Assembly: GCA_024403255.1 (NCBI GenBank)
Contig: JAKSSE010000007.1
Span: 1 to 42,000, forward strand
Source of the DNA: Lachnospiraceae bacterium
GTDB taxonomy: Bacteria > Bacillota > Clostridia > Lachnospirales > Lachnospiraceae
Direction: 5' to 3'
Length of the DNA stretch: 42,000 bases
Shown here piece after piece: positions 29,813 through 36,414 of this stretch (position 1 is its first letter; every line of letters begins with the position of its first letter). The position numbers and the translations under genes were made by a program. A model generated the notes under the pieces. That model saw nothing but the letters and a program-made list of their open reading frames with translations, searched no databases and had not been told where the DNA came from.

Positions 29813-30055
29813 ATGGTAAAGATTAGACTTAGAAGAATGGGACAGAAGAAGGCACCTTTCTATCGTGTAGTAGTAGCAGATGAGAGAAGCCCTCGTGATG
29901 GCCGTTTCATCGCTGAAATTGGTACTTATGATCCTTCAAAGGAGCCAGCAGCATTCTCTGTAAATGAAGAAGAAGTTAAGAAGTGGATTGCTAACGGTGC
30001 ACAGCCAACTAATACTGTAGCTCGTCTTTTAAAGCAGGCTGGCGTAACCAAGTAA
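29813..30055 (+). CDS. rpsP: 30S ribosomal protein S16
   Basis: An 80-residue ribosomal protein with the conserved opening [17 protein letters not shown] and [15 protein letters not shown]-like block, ending in [19 protein letters not shown] is the ribosome site. The order ffh-rpsP-khpA-rimM is normal for Firmicutes. Confidence 0.98.
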   Translation: MVKIRLRRMGQKKAPFYRVVVADERSPRDGRFIAEIGTYDPSKEPAAFSVNEEEVKKWIANGAQPTNTVARLLKQAGVTK

Positions 30056-30084
30056 TTTTTGCCTAAACCATACGAGGTACAATA

Positions 30085-30321
30085 ATGAAAGATTTGGTAG
30101 AAATCATTGCTAAGGCATTGGTAGATTCGCCTGATCAGGTTGTTGTTACCGAGACCAAGAAGGAAGATACCGTAGTTGTAGAACTTCGTGTTGCACCTTC
30201 AGATATGGGCAAGGTTATCGGCAAGCAGGGCAGAATCGCAAAATCAATTCGTTCCGTAGTGAACGCTGCAGCAGCTAGAGATAAAATCAAGGTTGTTGTT
30301 GATATTGTAGATGTTCAGTAA
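30085..30321 (+). CDS. khpA: KH-domain RNA-binding protein KhpA (YlqC)
   Basis: A 78-residue single KH-domain protein. The RNA-binding GxxG loop is GKQG within MGKVIGKQGRIAKSIR. KhpA forms dimers with KhpB in some Gram-positives and affects cell division and sRNA or mRNA fate. It lies 29 bases after rpsP with GAGGT as ribosome site. A hairpin that looks like a terminator follows its stop. Confidence 0.95.
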   Translation: MKDLVEIIAKALVDSPDQVVVTETKKEDTVVVELRVAPSDMGKVIGKQGRIAKSIRSVVNAAAARDKIKVVVDIVDVQ

Positions 30322-30336
30322 TCTTACAATAAAAAA

Positions 30337-30368
30337 GGGGGATGCTAAGGCATTCCCCGATTTGTTTT
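30337..30368 (+). terminator. Terminator-like hairpin between khpA and the GH5 gene
   Basis: GGGGGATGC / GCATTCCCC form a 9-bp stem with one G-U pair and a TAAG loop, then GATTTGTTTT. A6 precedes the stem. The T-run is interrupted, so termination may be partial. The next start codon is ten bases beyond the stem. Confidence 0.65.
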
Positions 30369-31577
30369 ATGAAAAGAAAAAGAAGAATATTAAACTTAAT
30401 ATTAAATTGTGCTTTAATTTGTCTACTTATTACTGGATGTGGAAATGACAGGATAGCTGAAGATTCGGAGAGCAAAGAACCCGAAAAGGTGACTACAAAC
30501 GAAAGTCAGCTTGTAGAAGAATCTTTTGAACAGGATGAGGAAGATATTGAAGTAGAAAAAGCAGATGAAATTATCGAGAGTGCGGAGGCAGTCTCTTTAC
30601 TTGATAGACTTGGTAGAGGAATTAACATTGGTAATTCCCTTGACTGCTTTGATGAGTGGAATGACCAGGCTGTTGTTACTGAAACTTACTGGGGCAATCC
30701 ACAAATTACCGAAGAATATGTAAGGACTATTATTAAATCTGGATTTAACACTATAAGGATTCCAGTAACATGGAGCCCGCATGTTCATGATAATAAGATT
30801 GATGATGATTTTATGAACAGAGTTAAAGAGGTGGTAGATTACGCCTATAATTCTGGTGCAAATGTAATTATAGATATTCATCATGACAGAATGTTTGCTC
30901 CTTCTTATGGTAATTATAATTTTGCAAAAGAGTATTTGGAGTGTATTTGGGGCCAGGTGGCTGAAGAATTTAAGGATTATGATGATAGACTTATATTCGA
31001 AGGAATTAATGAGCCTAGATTTTATGGTTCTGCAGATGAATGGACAGAAGGAACAGCTGAGGGGGCAGATAATGTAAATAAGCTCATGGCTGACTTTGTT
31101 AATGTTGTAAGAAGTAGTGGTGGAAATAATAGCACAAGGCTTTTGCTTGTTACCTGCTACTGTAATCGATCTGGCGGCCCGGCGCTTGATAGACTAATTT
31201 TGCCAGAGGATTCTAATATTGCAATATCGATACATTCATATGACCCTTACGAGTTTACCTCCAGTGGAAACTATCGTGAATTTGACGATGAATTAAAATG
31301 GCAATTCGATGCGACCATTAGAAATCTTAAGATGTATATGGAAAAGAATCATATTCCTATAGTTATTACTGAATGTGGAACGTATGAGAGTGTTGGTAAA
31401 AGTGGAAGATTGCAATACTTAAATTATGTTTTAACAAAAACGGATGAGGCGGGTATCCCATGTGTATGGTGGGATAATGGAAACGGCTATGGTTATGGGG
31501 CATATGGATTGTTTGATCGATATGGAAATAAACCTTATGATCAGGAATATGTAGATGCGATAGCAAAGGAGAATTAA
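30369..31577 (+). CDS. GH5 endoglucanase-like lipoprotein (subfamily 4-like)
   Basis: A predicted surface-tethered beta-glucanase (402 aa; cellulose, xyloglucan or mixed-linkage glucan are possible substrates). The lipobox LITGC (Cys24) is followed by a very acidic linker to about residue 75. The GH5 barrel starts GRGINIGNSLDC and has YWGNPQITEEY, FNTIRIPVTW, IDIHHD, the acid/base Glu215 in FEGINEPR and the nucleophile Glu335 in VITECG. An in-frame ATG at 30342 lies inside the hairpin stem, so I prefer 30369, but no ribosome site precedes it. The gene interrupts the conserved khpA-rimM order. Its stop codon overlaps the rimM start by one base, and the rimM ribosome site GGAG lies in its last codons. 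Confidence 0.92.
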   Translation: MKRKRRILNLILNCALICLLITGCGNDRIAEDSESKEPEKVTTNESQLVEESFEQDEEDIEVEKADEIIESAEAVSLLDRLGRGINIGNSLDCFDEWNDQAVVTETYWGNPQITEEYVRTIIKSGFNTIRIPVTWSPHVHDNKIDDDFMNRVKEVVDYAYNSGANVIIDIHHDRMFAPSYGNYNFAKEYLECIWGQVAEEFKDYDDRLIFEGINEPRFYGSADEWTEGTAEGADNVNKLMADFVNVVRSSGGNNSTRLLLVTCYCNRSGGPALDRLILPEDSNIAISIHSYDPYEFTSSGNYREFDDELKWQFDATIRNLKMYMEKNHIPIVITECGTYESVGKSGRLQYLNYVLTKTDEAGIPCVWWDNGNGYGYGAYGLFDRYGNKPYDQEYVDAIAKEN

Positions 31578-32083
31578 TGGAGTTATACCAGATAGGAGCA
31601 ATAACAGCCACACATGGCGTTAAAGGGGAAGTAAAGGTTTTCCCTATGACAGATGATATCAAAAGGTTTAAAGGAGCAAAGGGAGTTATCCTGAAAGCCC
31701 CACATGAAGAATTAAAACTAGATATAATATCTGCGCGACCTCAGAAAAATCTTGTTATTATCAAGTTCGCTGGGATTGACAATATAAATGATATCGAAAA
31801 ATATAAAGGCTGTGGTCTTTTTGTTACCGAAGAAGACAGGGTAAAGCTTTCAAAAGATGAATATTTTGCATCTGATTTAATGGGGATGGAGGTATTTACC
31901 GATGAAGGCGAGCTTCTTGGGGAAATAGAAGATGTTCTTTTTACAGGTGCAAATGATGTCTATGTTGTTAAAACCAAAGATAAAGAGATTTTAATTCCGG
32001 CAATCAAAGATGTAATAAAAGAAGTTGATGTTGAAAATTCTAAAATGACAATACATCTTCTCGATGGATTGTTAGATATATAA
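31577..32083 (+). CDS. rimM: Ribosome maturation factor RimM
   Basis: A 168-residue 30S maturation factor that binds S19. The N-terminal RimM barrel starts YQIGAITATHGVKGEVKV. The C-terminal PRC-barrel has YFASDLMGMEVFTDEGELLGEIEDV and closes with ILIPAIKDVIKEVD and the terminal LLDGLLDI. It is translationally coupled to the GH5 gene (TAATG overlap), an unusual neighbour. trmD, which normally follows, is absent here. The next gene is rplS after 113 bases. Confidence 0.96.
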   Translation: MELYQIGAITATHGVKGEVKVFPMTDDIKRFKGAKGVILKAPHEELKLDIISARPQKNLVIIKFAGIDNINDIEKYKGCGLFVTEEDRVKLSKDEYFASDLMGMEVFTDEGELLGEIEDVLFTGANDVYVVKTKDKEILIPAIKDVIKEVDVENSKMTIHLLDGLLDI

Positions 32084-32090
32084 AAAGGAC

Positions 32091-32119
32091 TTGCATACTG
32101 GAAAAAGTTGTGATAAAGT
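32091..32119 (+). promoter_or_regulatory. Probable promoter and short leader of rplS-secG
   Basis: TTGCAT (32091-32096), 17 bases, TAAAGT (32114-32119). If used, the leader runs about 70 bases to rplS and includes GATGGTC (32139-32145) and GAACATC (32165-32171), which pair apart from one mismatch. It may be a small ribosomal-protein leader, but I cannot match it to a known one. Confidence 0.45.
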
Positions 32120-32196
32120 ATGTGAGTTGCAATTTGTGATGGTCCTCTGGTCAATACGATTTATGAACATCAAAAATCAAACAGGAGGAAATAAAA

Positions 32197-32550
32197 ATGA
32201 ACGCAAGTGAAGTAATTAAGGAAATCGAGCAGTCACAGCTTAAAGCTGATGTAACTGAGTTTGGCGTAGGTGATACCATTAAGGTTTACGCTAAGATTAA
32301 AGAGGGTAACCGTGAGAGAATTCAGGTTTTCGAAGGTACCGTATTAAAGAGACAGGGTGGTTCTTCTCGTGAGACTTTCACCGTACGTAAGATTTCAAAC
32401 GGTGTTGGTGTTGAAAGAACTTGGCCACTTCATAGCCCTTCAATCGACAAGATCGAAGTAGTTCGTAAAGGTAAGGTTAGACGTGCTAAGCTTAACTACC
32501 TTCGTTCACGTGTTGGTAAGGCAGCTAAGGTTAAGGAAGTTGTTCGCTAG
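32197..32550 (+). CDS. rplS: 50S ribosomal protein L19
   Basis: A 117-residue ribosomal protein at the 30S-50S interface. It has the typical [40 protein letters not shown] and [21 protein letters not shown]-like blocks, and the basic end with [22 protein letters not shown] is the ribosome site. Confidence 0.98.
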   Translation: MNASEVIKEIEQSQLKADVTEFGVGDTIKVYAKIKEGNRERIQVFEGTVLKRQGGSSRETFTVRKISNGVGVERTWPLHSPSIDKIEVVRKGKVRRAKLNYLRSRVGKAAKVKEVVR

Positions 32551-32575
32551 TTAGATTCCCTTTTGGAGGTTTGAA

Positions 32576-32818
32576 ATGGAAGTTGTAAAGATTATTCTTA
32601 CAATCCTATTCATTTTAATATGTATCGCTCTGACAGTTATCATTCTTATGCAGGAAGGTAAGTCAGCAGGTCTTGGTTCAATCGCTGGAGCAGCAGAAAG
32701 CTACTGGGGAAAGAACAAAGGTCGTTCTATGGAAGGCAGACTTCTTAAAATCACCAGAATACTTGTTATTCTTTTCATTGTGATTTCAGCTGTTCTTAAC
32801 ATGGGATTCATGAATTAG
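32576..32818 (+). CDS. secG: Protein-export membrane protein SecG
   Basis: An 80-residue subunit of the SecYEG translocon with two membrane helices (about 4-24 and 57-77). The cytosolic loop has MQEGKSAGLGSIAGAAESYWGKNKGRS, here shown in family order: QEGK, GLGS and YWGKNKGRS. TTGGAGG precedes the start. secG-rnr-smpB-ssrA is a common Firmicute order. Confidence 0.95.
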   Translation: MEVVKIILTILFILICIALTVIILMQEGKSAGLGSIAGAAESYWGKNKGRSMEGRLLKITRILVILFIVISAVLNMGFMN

Positions 32819-32836
32819 TTTAAACTATTCATTGGC

Positions 32837-32859
32837 AGGGCGCTTTTAAGCGCCCTTTT
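32837..32859 (+). terminator. Terminator-like hairpin between secG and rnr
   Basis: AGGGCGCTT / AAGCGCCCT form a GC-rich stem with a short T loop, then TTT. The hairpin ends seven bases before the rnr ATG. Confidence 0.8.
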
Positions 32860-32862
32860 ATT

Positions 32863-34929
32863 ATGGCAAAAAAAAGAAGTGCGAAAACTAAATATACAAA
32901 GAAGAAGGCGCCAAAGGTAAGGATTGGAAAATCTAAATCGGGTGTTTCTTTGGGGCGCCCTAAAAAAGAAATAAAATGTATTGGTGTATATAGGGCCAAT
33001 ACCAAGGGCTTTGGTTTTGTAACAGTTGAAGGCCTTGAGGATGATATTCACATTAATGAGAAATATGTGAATGGAGCTATAGACGGTGATACAGTTGAAG
33101 TGGCAATAAGACGTCCCGCAGATAAAACACATAGGGCTGAAGGTGATATCCTTCGTGTTTTGGCACACGGAAGAGAGACTTTTGTAGGTACTTTTGAAAA
33201 GAGCAAGAGTTTTGGTTTTGTTGTCGTGGATGATGCAAAAATCCCAGGTGATATTTTTGTTAAGTATGAAAACAGCATGAAAGCTGTTGATGGCTCAAAG
33301 GTTGTCGTAAAGATAATTGATTATGGTCATGACAGAAAAAGCCCTGAGGGTGAGATTGTTGAGATTCTTGGACACATTGATGATCCGGGTGTTGATATTA
33401 TATGTATTGCCAGAAGTTTTGGTATTTACGAGCAGTTTCCTAAAGAGGCTATGGATCAGGCAGCTTCCCTGCCTGATAAAGTAAAGACAAAAGATAGAAA
33501 AGATCGTAAGGATTATAGGAAGAAACTGACAGTAACCATTGATGGTGCAGATACAAAAGATATAGATGATGCAATTACTTTGGAAAGAACAAAAAAGGGG
33601 TATAAGCTTATTGTTCATATTGCAGATGTTTCGCATTATGTTATAGAAGGTTCGCCTTTAGATGAAGAGGCATTAAACCGTGGTAATAGTTCGTATCTTG
33701 TTGATACAGTTATTCCTATGCTGCCTCACAGTTTATCAAATGGTATTTGTTCATTAAATGAAGGTGTTGACAGATTGACTCTTTCGTGTGTAATGAAGTT
33801 TGATAATGAGGGAAATAGGATTTCGCATGAAATAACAGAAGGCGTCATTAAGTCAAACCACAAGATGACCTATGATGAGGTTCAGGATATTATAGATAAT
33901 CCGGAAGGTGATACAGCTAAAAGATATGATGATGTGAAGGATATGATTCTTTACGCATCGGAATTATCAGATTTATTAAGAAATAAAAGACTAAACCGTG
34001 GGTTTATTGAATTTGATTTTCCAGAGTGTAAAATAAGTTTAGATTCAGATGGAAAGCCAACTAATGTTGCGGTTTATGAAAGACATAAGTCTCATATGCT
34101 TATCGAAGATTTTATGCTTGCTGCAAATGAAACAGTGGCACAGGAATTTTGTGAGAGAGGAATACCTTTTCTTTACAGAGTTCATGAAAAACCAGATGAA
34201 GCAAAAATGGAGACTTTGGCAGGTATGCTTAAAGGATTTGGAATTAAATTTCCAAAGACAGAAGATATTAAGCCGATTGATATTCAAAGGATTTTAAACA
34301 AGGCTGAAGGTACGCCTGATGAGAATTTTGTTCAGACTGCTGTGCTTCGCAGTATGCAAAGGGCAAAGTATTCTCCAGAATGTTTAGGACACTTTGGACT
34401 TGCGGATAAGTATTATACTCACTTTACTTCTCCAATAAGAAGATATCCGGATTTACAAATCCATCGTATCATTAAAGAAGTTCTTCATGGTACAATGTCC
34501 AAAAAGTATGAAACTCATTTTGCAAACATTCTTCCTGGAGTTGCAGAACGAACTTCAACTACGGAGCGTAGATCCGACGATGCTGAAAGGGAATGTGAAA
34601 AACTTAAAAAAGTTGAATATATGGAAGATAAACTGGGAGAAGAGTTTGTTGGAAATATAAGTGGTGTTACAAGCTGGGGAATATATGTTGCACTTCCGAA
34701 TACGGTTGAAGGTCTTGTTGCCGCTCAGACAATGAGAGATGATTACTACATATATAACGAGCAGAAGATGACTGTGACTGGAGAAAGAACCAAGAAGGTT
34801 TACAGACTTGGGGATGAAGTAAAGGTTAAAGTTGTTCGTACCGATAAACTTGCTAAAACAATAGATTTTATTTTGGTGACAGAAGATGGCAGTAAACAAA
34901 GAGCACACAAAGCTCATAGCAAACAATAA
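32863..34929 (+). CDS. rnr: Ribonuclease R
   Basis: A 3'-5' exoribonuclease (688 aa) that degrades structured RNA, including nonstop mRNAs during trans-translation. A very basic N-terminal tail (about 1-45) is followed by cold-shock-type domains ([17 protein letters not shown]). The RNB catalytic domain has the metal-binding [47 protein letters not shown] and [14 protein letters not shown]-terminal S1 domain starts near residue 590 ([13 protein letters not shown]). No ribosome site is visible before the ATG, which sits almost against the upstream hairpin. The last 44 bases overlap smpB in another frame. Confidence 0.96.
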   Translation: MAKKRSAKTKYTKKKAPKVRIGKSKSGVSLGRPKKEIKCIGVYRANTKGFGFVTVEGLEDDIHINEKYVNGAIDGDTVEVAIRRPADKTHRAEGDILRVLAHGRETFVGTFEKSKSFGFVVVDDAKIPGDIFVKYENSMKAVDGSKVVVKIIDYGHDRKSPEGEIVEILGHIDDPGVDIICIARSFGIYEQFPKEAMDQAASLPDKVKTKDRKDRKDYRKKLTVTIDGADTKDIDDAITLERTKKGYKLIVHIADVSHYVIEGSPLDEEALNRGNSSYLVDTVIPMLPHSLSNGICSLNEGVDRLTLSCVMKFDNEGNRISHEITEGVIKSNHKMTYDEVQDIIDNPEGDTAKRYDDVKDMILYASELSDLLRNKRLNRGFIEFDFPECKISLDSDGKPTNVAVYERHKSHMLIEDFMLAANETVAQEFCERGIPFLYRVHEKPDEAKMETLAGMLKGFGIKFPKTEDIKPIDIQRILNKAEGTPDENFVQTAVLRSMQRAKYSPECLGHFGLADKYYTHFTSPIRRYPDLQIHRIIKEVLHGTMSKKYETHFANILPGVAERTSTTERRSDDAERECEKLKKVEYMEDKLGEEFVGNISGVTSWGIYVALPNTVEGLVAAQTMRDDYYIYNEQKMTVTGERTKKVYRLGDEVKVKVVRTDKLAKTIDFILVTEDGSKQRAHKAHSKQ

Positions 34930-35359
34930 AAAAGCATATCATGAATACTTTATTGAAGAGACCTATGAAGCTGGAATTCAGCTCTTTGGTACTGAGGTAA
35001 AGTCGCTTCGTATGGGACATTGTTCAATTAAGGAGAGCTTCCTTAGAATTGATTCGGATAATGAAATCTGGTGCTACCAGATGCATATATCGCCATACGA
35101 AAAAGGAAATATCTTTAATAGAGACCCACTTCGCCCTAAAAAGCTTCTTATGCATAAGTATGAGATAGTGAAGCTTCAGGGAAAAATTTCTGAAAAAGGG
35201 TACGCTCTTGTTCCGCTTGAAGTGTACTTTAGAGATGGAAAAGCAAAGGTGAAGGTAGCTTTAGCAAGAGGTAAAAAACTTTACGATAAGCGTGATGATA
35301 TGGCTAAACGCGATGCAAAACGCGATATAGAAAGAGCGTTCAAGGATGCAAATAGATAA
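34886..35359 (+). CDS. smpB: SsrA-binding protein SmpB
   Basis: The tmRNA-binding partner needed to rescue stalled ribosomes (157 aa). Family blocks are [23 protein letters not shown], seen here as [12 protein letters not shown] and ETYEAGIQL, then [25 protein letters not shown] and [12 protein letters not shown]. The tail has [18 protein letters not shown], which is the part that reaches into the mRNA channel. It starts 44 bases before the rnr stop, and the ribosome site is weak. tmRNA lies 30 bases downstream. Confidence 0.97.
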   Translation: MAVNKEHTKLIANNKKAYHEYFIEETYEAGIQLFGTEVKSLRMGHCSIKESFLRIDSDNEIWCYQMHISPYEKGNIFNRDPLRPKKLLMHKYEIVKLQGKISEKGYALVPLEVYFRDGKAKVKVALARGKKLYDKRDDMAKRDAKRDIERAFKDANR

Positions 35360-35389
35360 TCCTTGTGCTAATATATATTAATTGAATAA

Positions 35390-35721
35390 GGGCTAGTACT
35401 GGTTTCGACGGGCCAGCTGAAGTCGAAGAAGCAAGTGGCTGATATCCTACTATCAAACTTAAATGTAAACGCTAACAACGATTACGCACTCGCTGCCTAG
35501 TTGCAGCTGTCCTTCTGGGTATACCTGTTTACTCGGGTAAGGGCATCGAACTAACAGGAAACGACACATAGAAAGCTTTGACTATGTGGGCGTATCATGA
35601 AGCTACCGCCTGAAGGTTTTGTTCTTTGAACCTTTAGATACGGGAAATTAATCAACGAACTAAACTTGTAGAAGAGCGAGGGACGATGGTTCGGACGCGG
35701 GTCCGACTCCCGCCTAGTCCA
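35390..35721 (+). ncRNA. ssrA: Transfer-messenger RNA (tmRNA)
   Basis: The one-piece tmRNA begins GGGCTAGTACTGGTTTCGAC and ends with a tRNA-like part. The 7-bp acceptor stem is GGGCTAG (35390-35396) with CTAGTCC (35714-35720), including one G-U. The T-arm GCGGG / CCCGC (35697-35713) holds a seven-base loop. Discriminator A is 35721. The following bases are CTA, so the 3' CCA is not encoded. The tag reading frame is at 35471. smpB is directly upstream and a very strong terminator follows three bases later. Confidence 0.97.
35471..35500 (+). other. tmRNA proteolysis-tag reading frame
   Basis: After the TGTAAAC context, GCT is the resume codon. The frame reads ANNDYALAA and ends in TAG. The terminal YALAA is the usual Firmicute degradation signal for ClpXP-type proteases; the ANND part departs slightly from the common ANDN/AENN forms. 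Confidence 0.9.
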
Positions 35722-35723
35722 CT

Positions 35724-35765
35724 AAAGTAAATGCGAACGACGATGTCGTTCGCATTTACTTTTTT
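35724..35765 (+). terminator. Strong intrinsic terminator after tmRNA
   Basis: A perfect stem of about 16-18 bp (core AATGCGAACGAC / GTCGTTCGCATT) closes on a GAT loop and runs into TTTTTT. Confidence 0.97.
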
Positions 35766-35884
35766 AGATGGGTAATCAAACTTTTTGAGGGTTTCCCAAG
35801 CGTTTTTATTGTTCAATCTGTACGTTTTACCAGAGAGTAAATTGTGTCAAATTAACAAAAAGCACAATTGAGAGAAAAAAGTAG

Positions 35885-35913
35885 TTGACCGGAAACGATT
35901 CCGGAAGTATTAT
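35885..35913 (+). promoter_or_regulatory. Promoter of the PilZ/surface-protein unit
   Basis: TTGACC (35885-35890), 17 bases, TATTAT (35908-35913). The predicted start near 35920 gives a 5' leader of about 160 bases. Bases 35766-35884, after the tmRNA terminator, hold nothing I recognise. The leader also carries a weak hairpin (CGCATT / AATGCG, about 36008-36029). The spacer between the two boxes is filled by operator 1. Confidence 0.75.
35889..35904. promoter_or_regulatory. LacI-family-like operator 1 (promoter spacer)
   Basis: CCGGAAACGATTCCGG has 6-bp inverted arms around a central CG, the layout of LacI/GalR-type operators. It covers the spacer of the promoter, so binding should block RNA polymerase. 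Confidence 0.65.
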
Positions 35914-35924
35914 TATCTCAAGTT

Positions 35925-35940
35925 TCGGAACCGTTACCGA
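35925..35940. promoter_or_regulatory. LacI-family-like operator 2 (just after the transcription start)
   Basis: TCGGAACCGTTACCGA is an imperfect palindrome with central CG, 36 bases centre-to-centre from operator 1. Confidence 0.6.
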
Positions 35941-35948
35941 CAACAATA

Positions 35949-35964
35949 CCGAAAACGGTTCCAA
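35949..35964. promoter_or_regulatory. LacI-family-like operator 3
   Basis: CCGAAAACGGTTCCAA shares the GAAxCGxTTCC-like core, 24 bases from operator 2. Its AACGGTTCC is the exact reverse complement of GGAACCGTT in operator 2, so the RNA could also fold into a 9-bp stem. Confidence 0.5.
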
Positions 35965-36078
35965 TACAAAGGCAAACAATTCGGAATAGTATACTTTAGA
36001 ACAGTCGCATTATGAAGAAAAAATGCGCAAAATGGTTCCTCAAATAGAAATTTGTGTTTTGTATATAGAGGAAAGACA

Positions 36079-36387
36079 ATGGAAGAAAGACGCCAAATTA
36101 ACAGAGTTGAGTACCCGACAAAGAGTTTGATAGTGGTATGTGATACTGGTGAAAAGTATTATGTGGATACTGTTAACGTAAGCCCACTAGGCATGGGGAT
36201 TAAGGCACCAGAGGATACACCGAATCTTGAAGGTAAAGACATCATTACTGTAGCAGATACACTGATTATGTATGCGGATGTTACACGACAGGTAAAGAAA
36301 GAGGATGGTACTTTTGAGATTGGAATTCGGGCAAGAAAATTCACCTCAGAGGTTTTGGAATATTTATTCACAAATTTAGGTCACTAA
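36079..36387 (+). CDS. Small PilZ-domain protein (predicted c-di-GMP receptor)
   Basis: A 102-residue single PilZ-like domain. The c-di-GMP-binding motifs are present: RxxxR as Arg5-QIN-Arg9 and the NxSxxG variant of (D/N)xSxxG as Asn33-Val-Ser35-Pro-Leu-Gly38. The rest fits a short beta barrel. The frame is open from a GTG at 36052, but the ATG at 36079 has AGAGGAAAG upstream and restores the motif to the N-terminus. It is 27 bases before the surface-protein gene and appears to share its promoter, so c-di-GMP may influence that protein. This link is inference from position. Confidence 0.85.
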   Translation: MEERRQINRVEYPTKSLIVVCDTGEKYYVDTVNVSPLGMGIKAPEDTPNLEGKDIITVADTLIMYADVTRQVKKEDGTFEIGIRARKFTSEVLEYLFTNLGH

Positions 36388-36414
36388 TTATTTATCTATA
36401 GAATGGAGGAAAAA

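Noticed and set aside
35914-36078. Possible c-di-GMP riboswitch before the PilZ gene
   Set aside because: I looked for the GEMM-type conserved core and tetraloop-receptor elements and did not find them. The region is better explained by repeated operator-like palindromes.
35722-36078. Mobile-element insertion at the 3' end of ssrA
   Set aside because: tmRNA is a common integration site, but there is no integrase, no direct repeat of the tmRNA end that I can see, and the native terminator follows directly.
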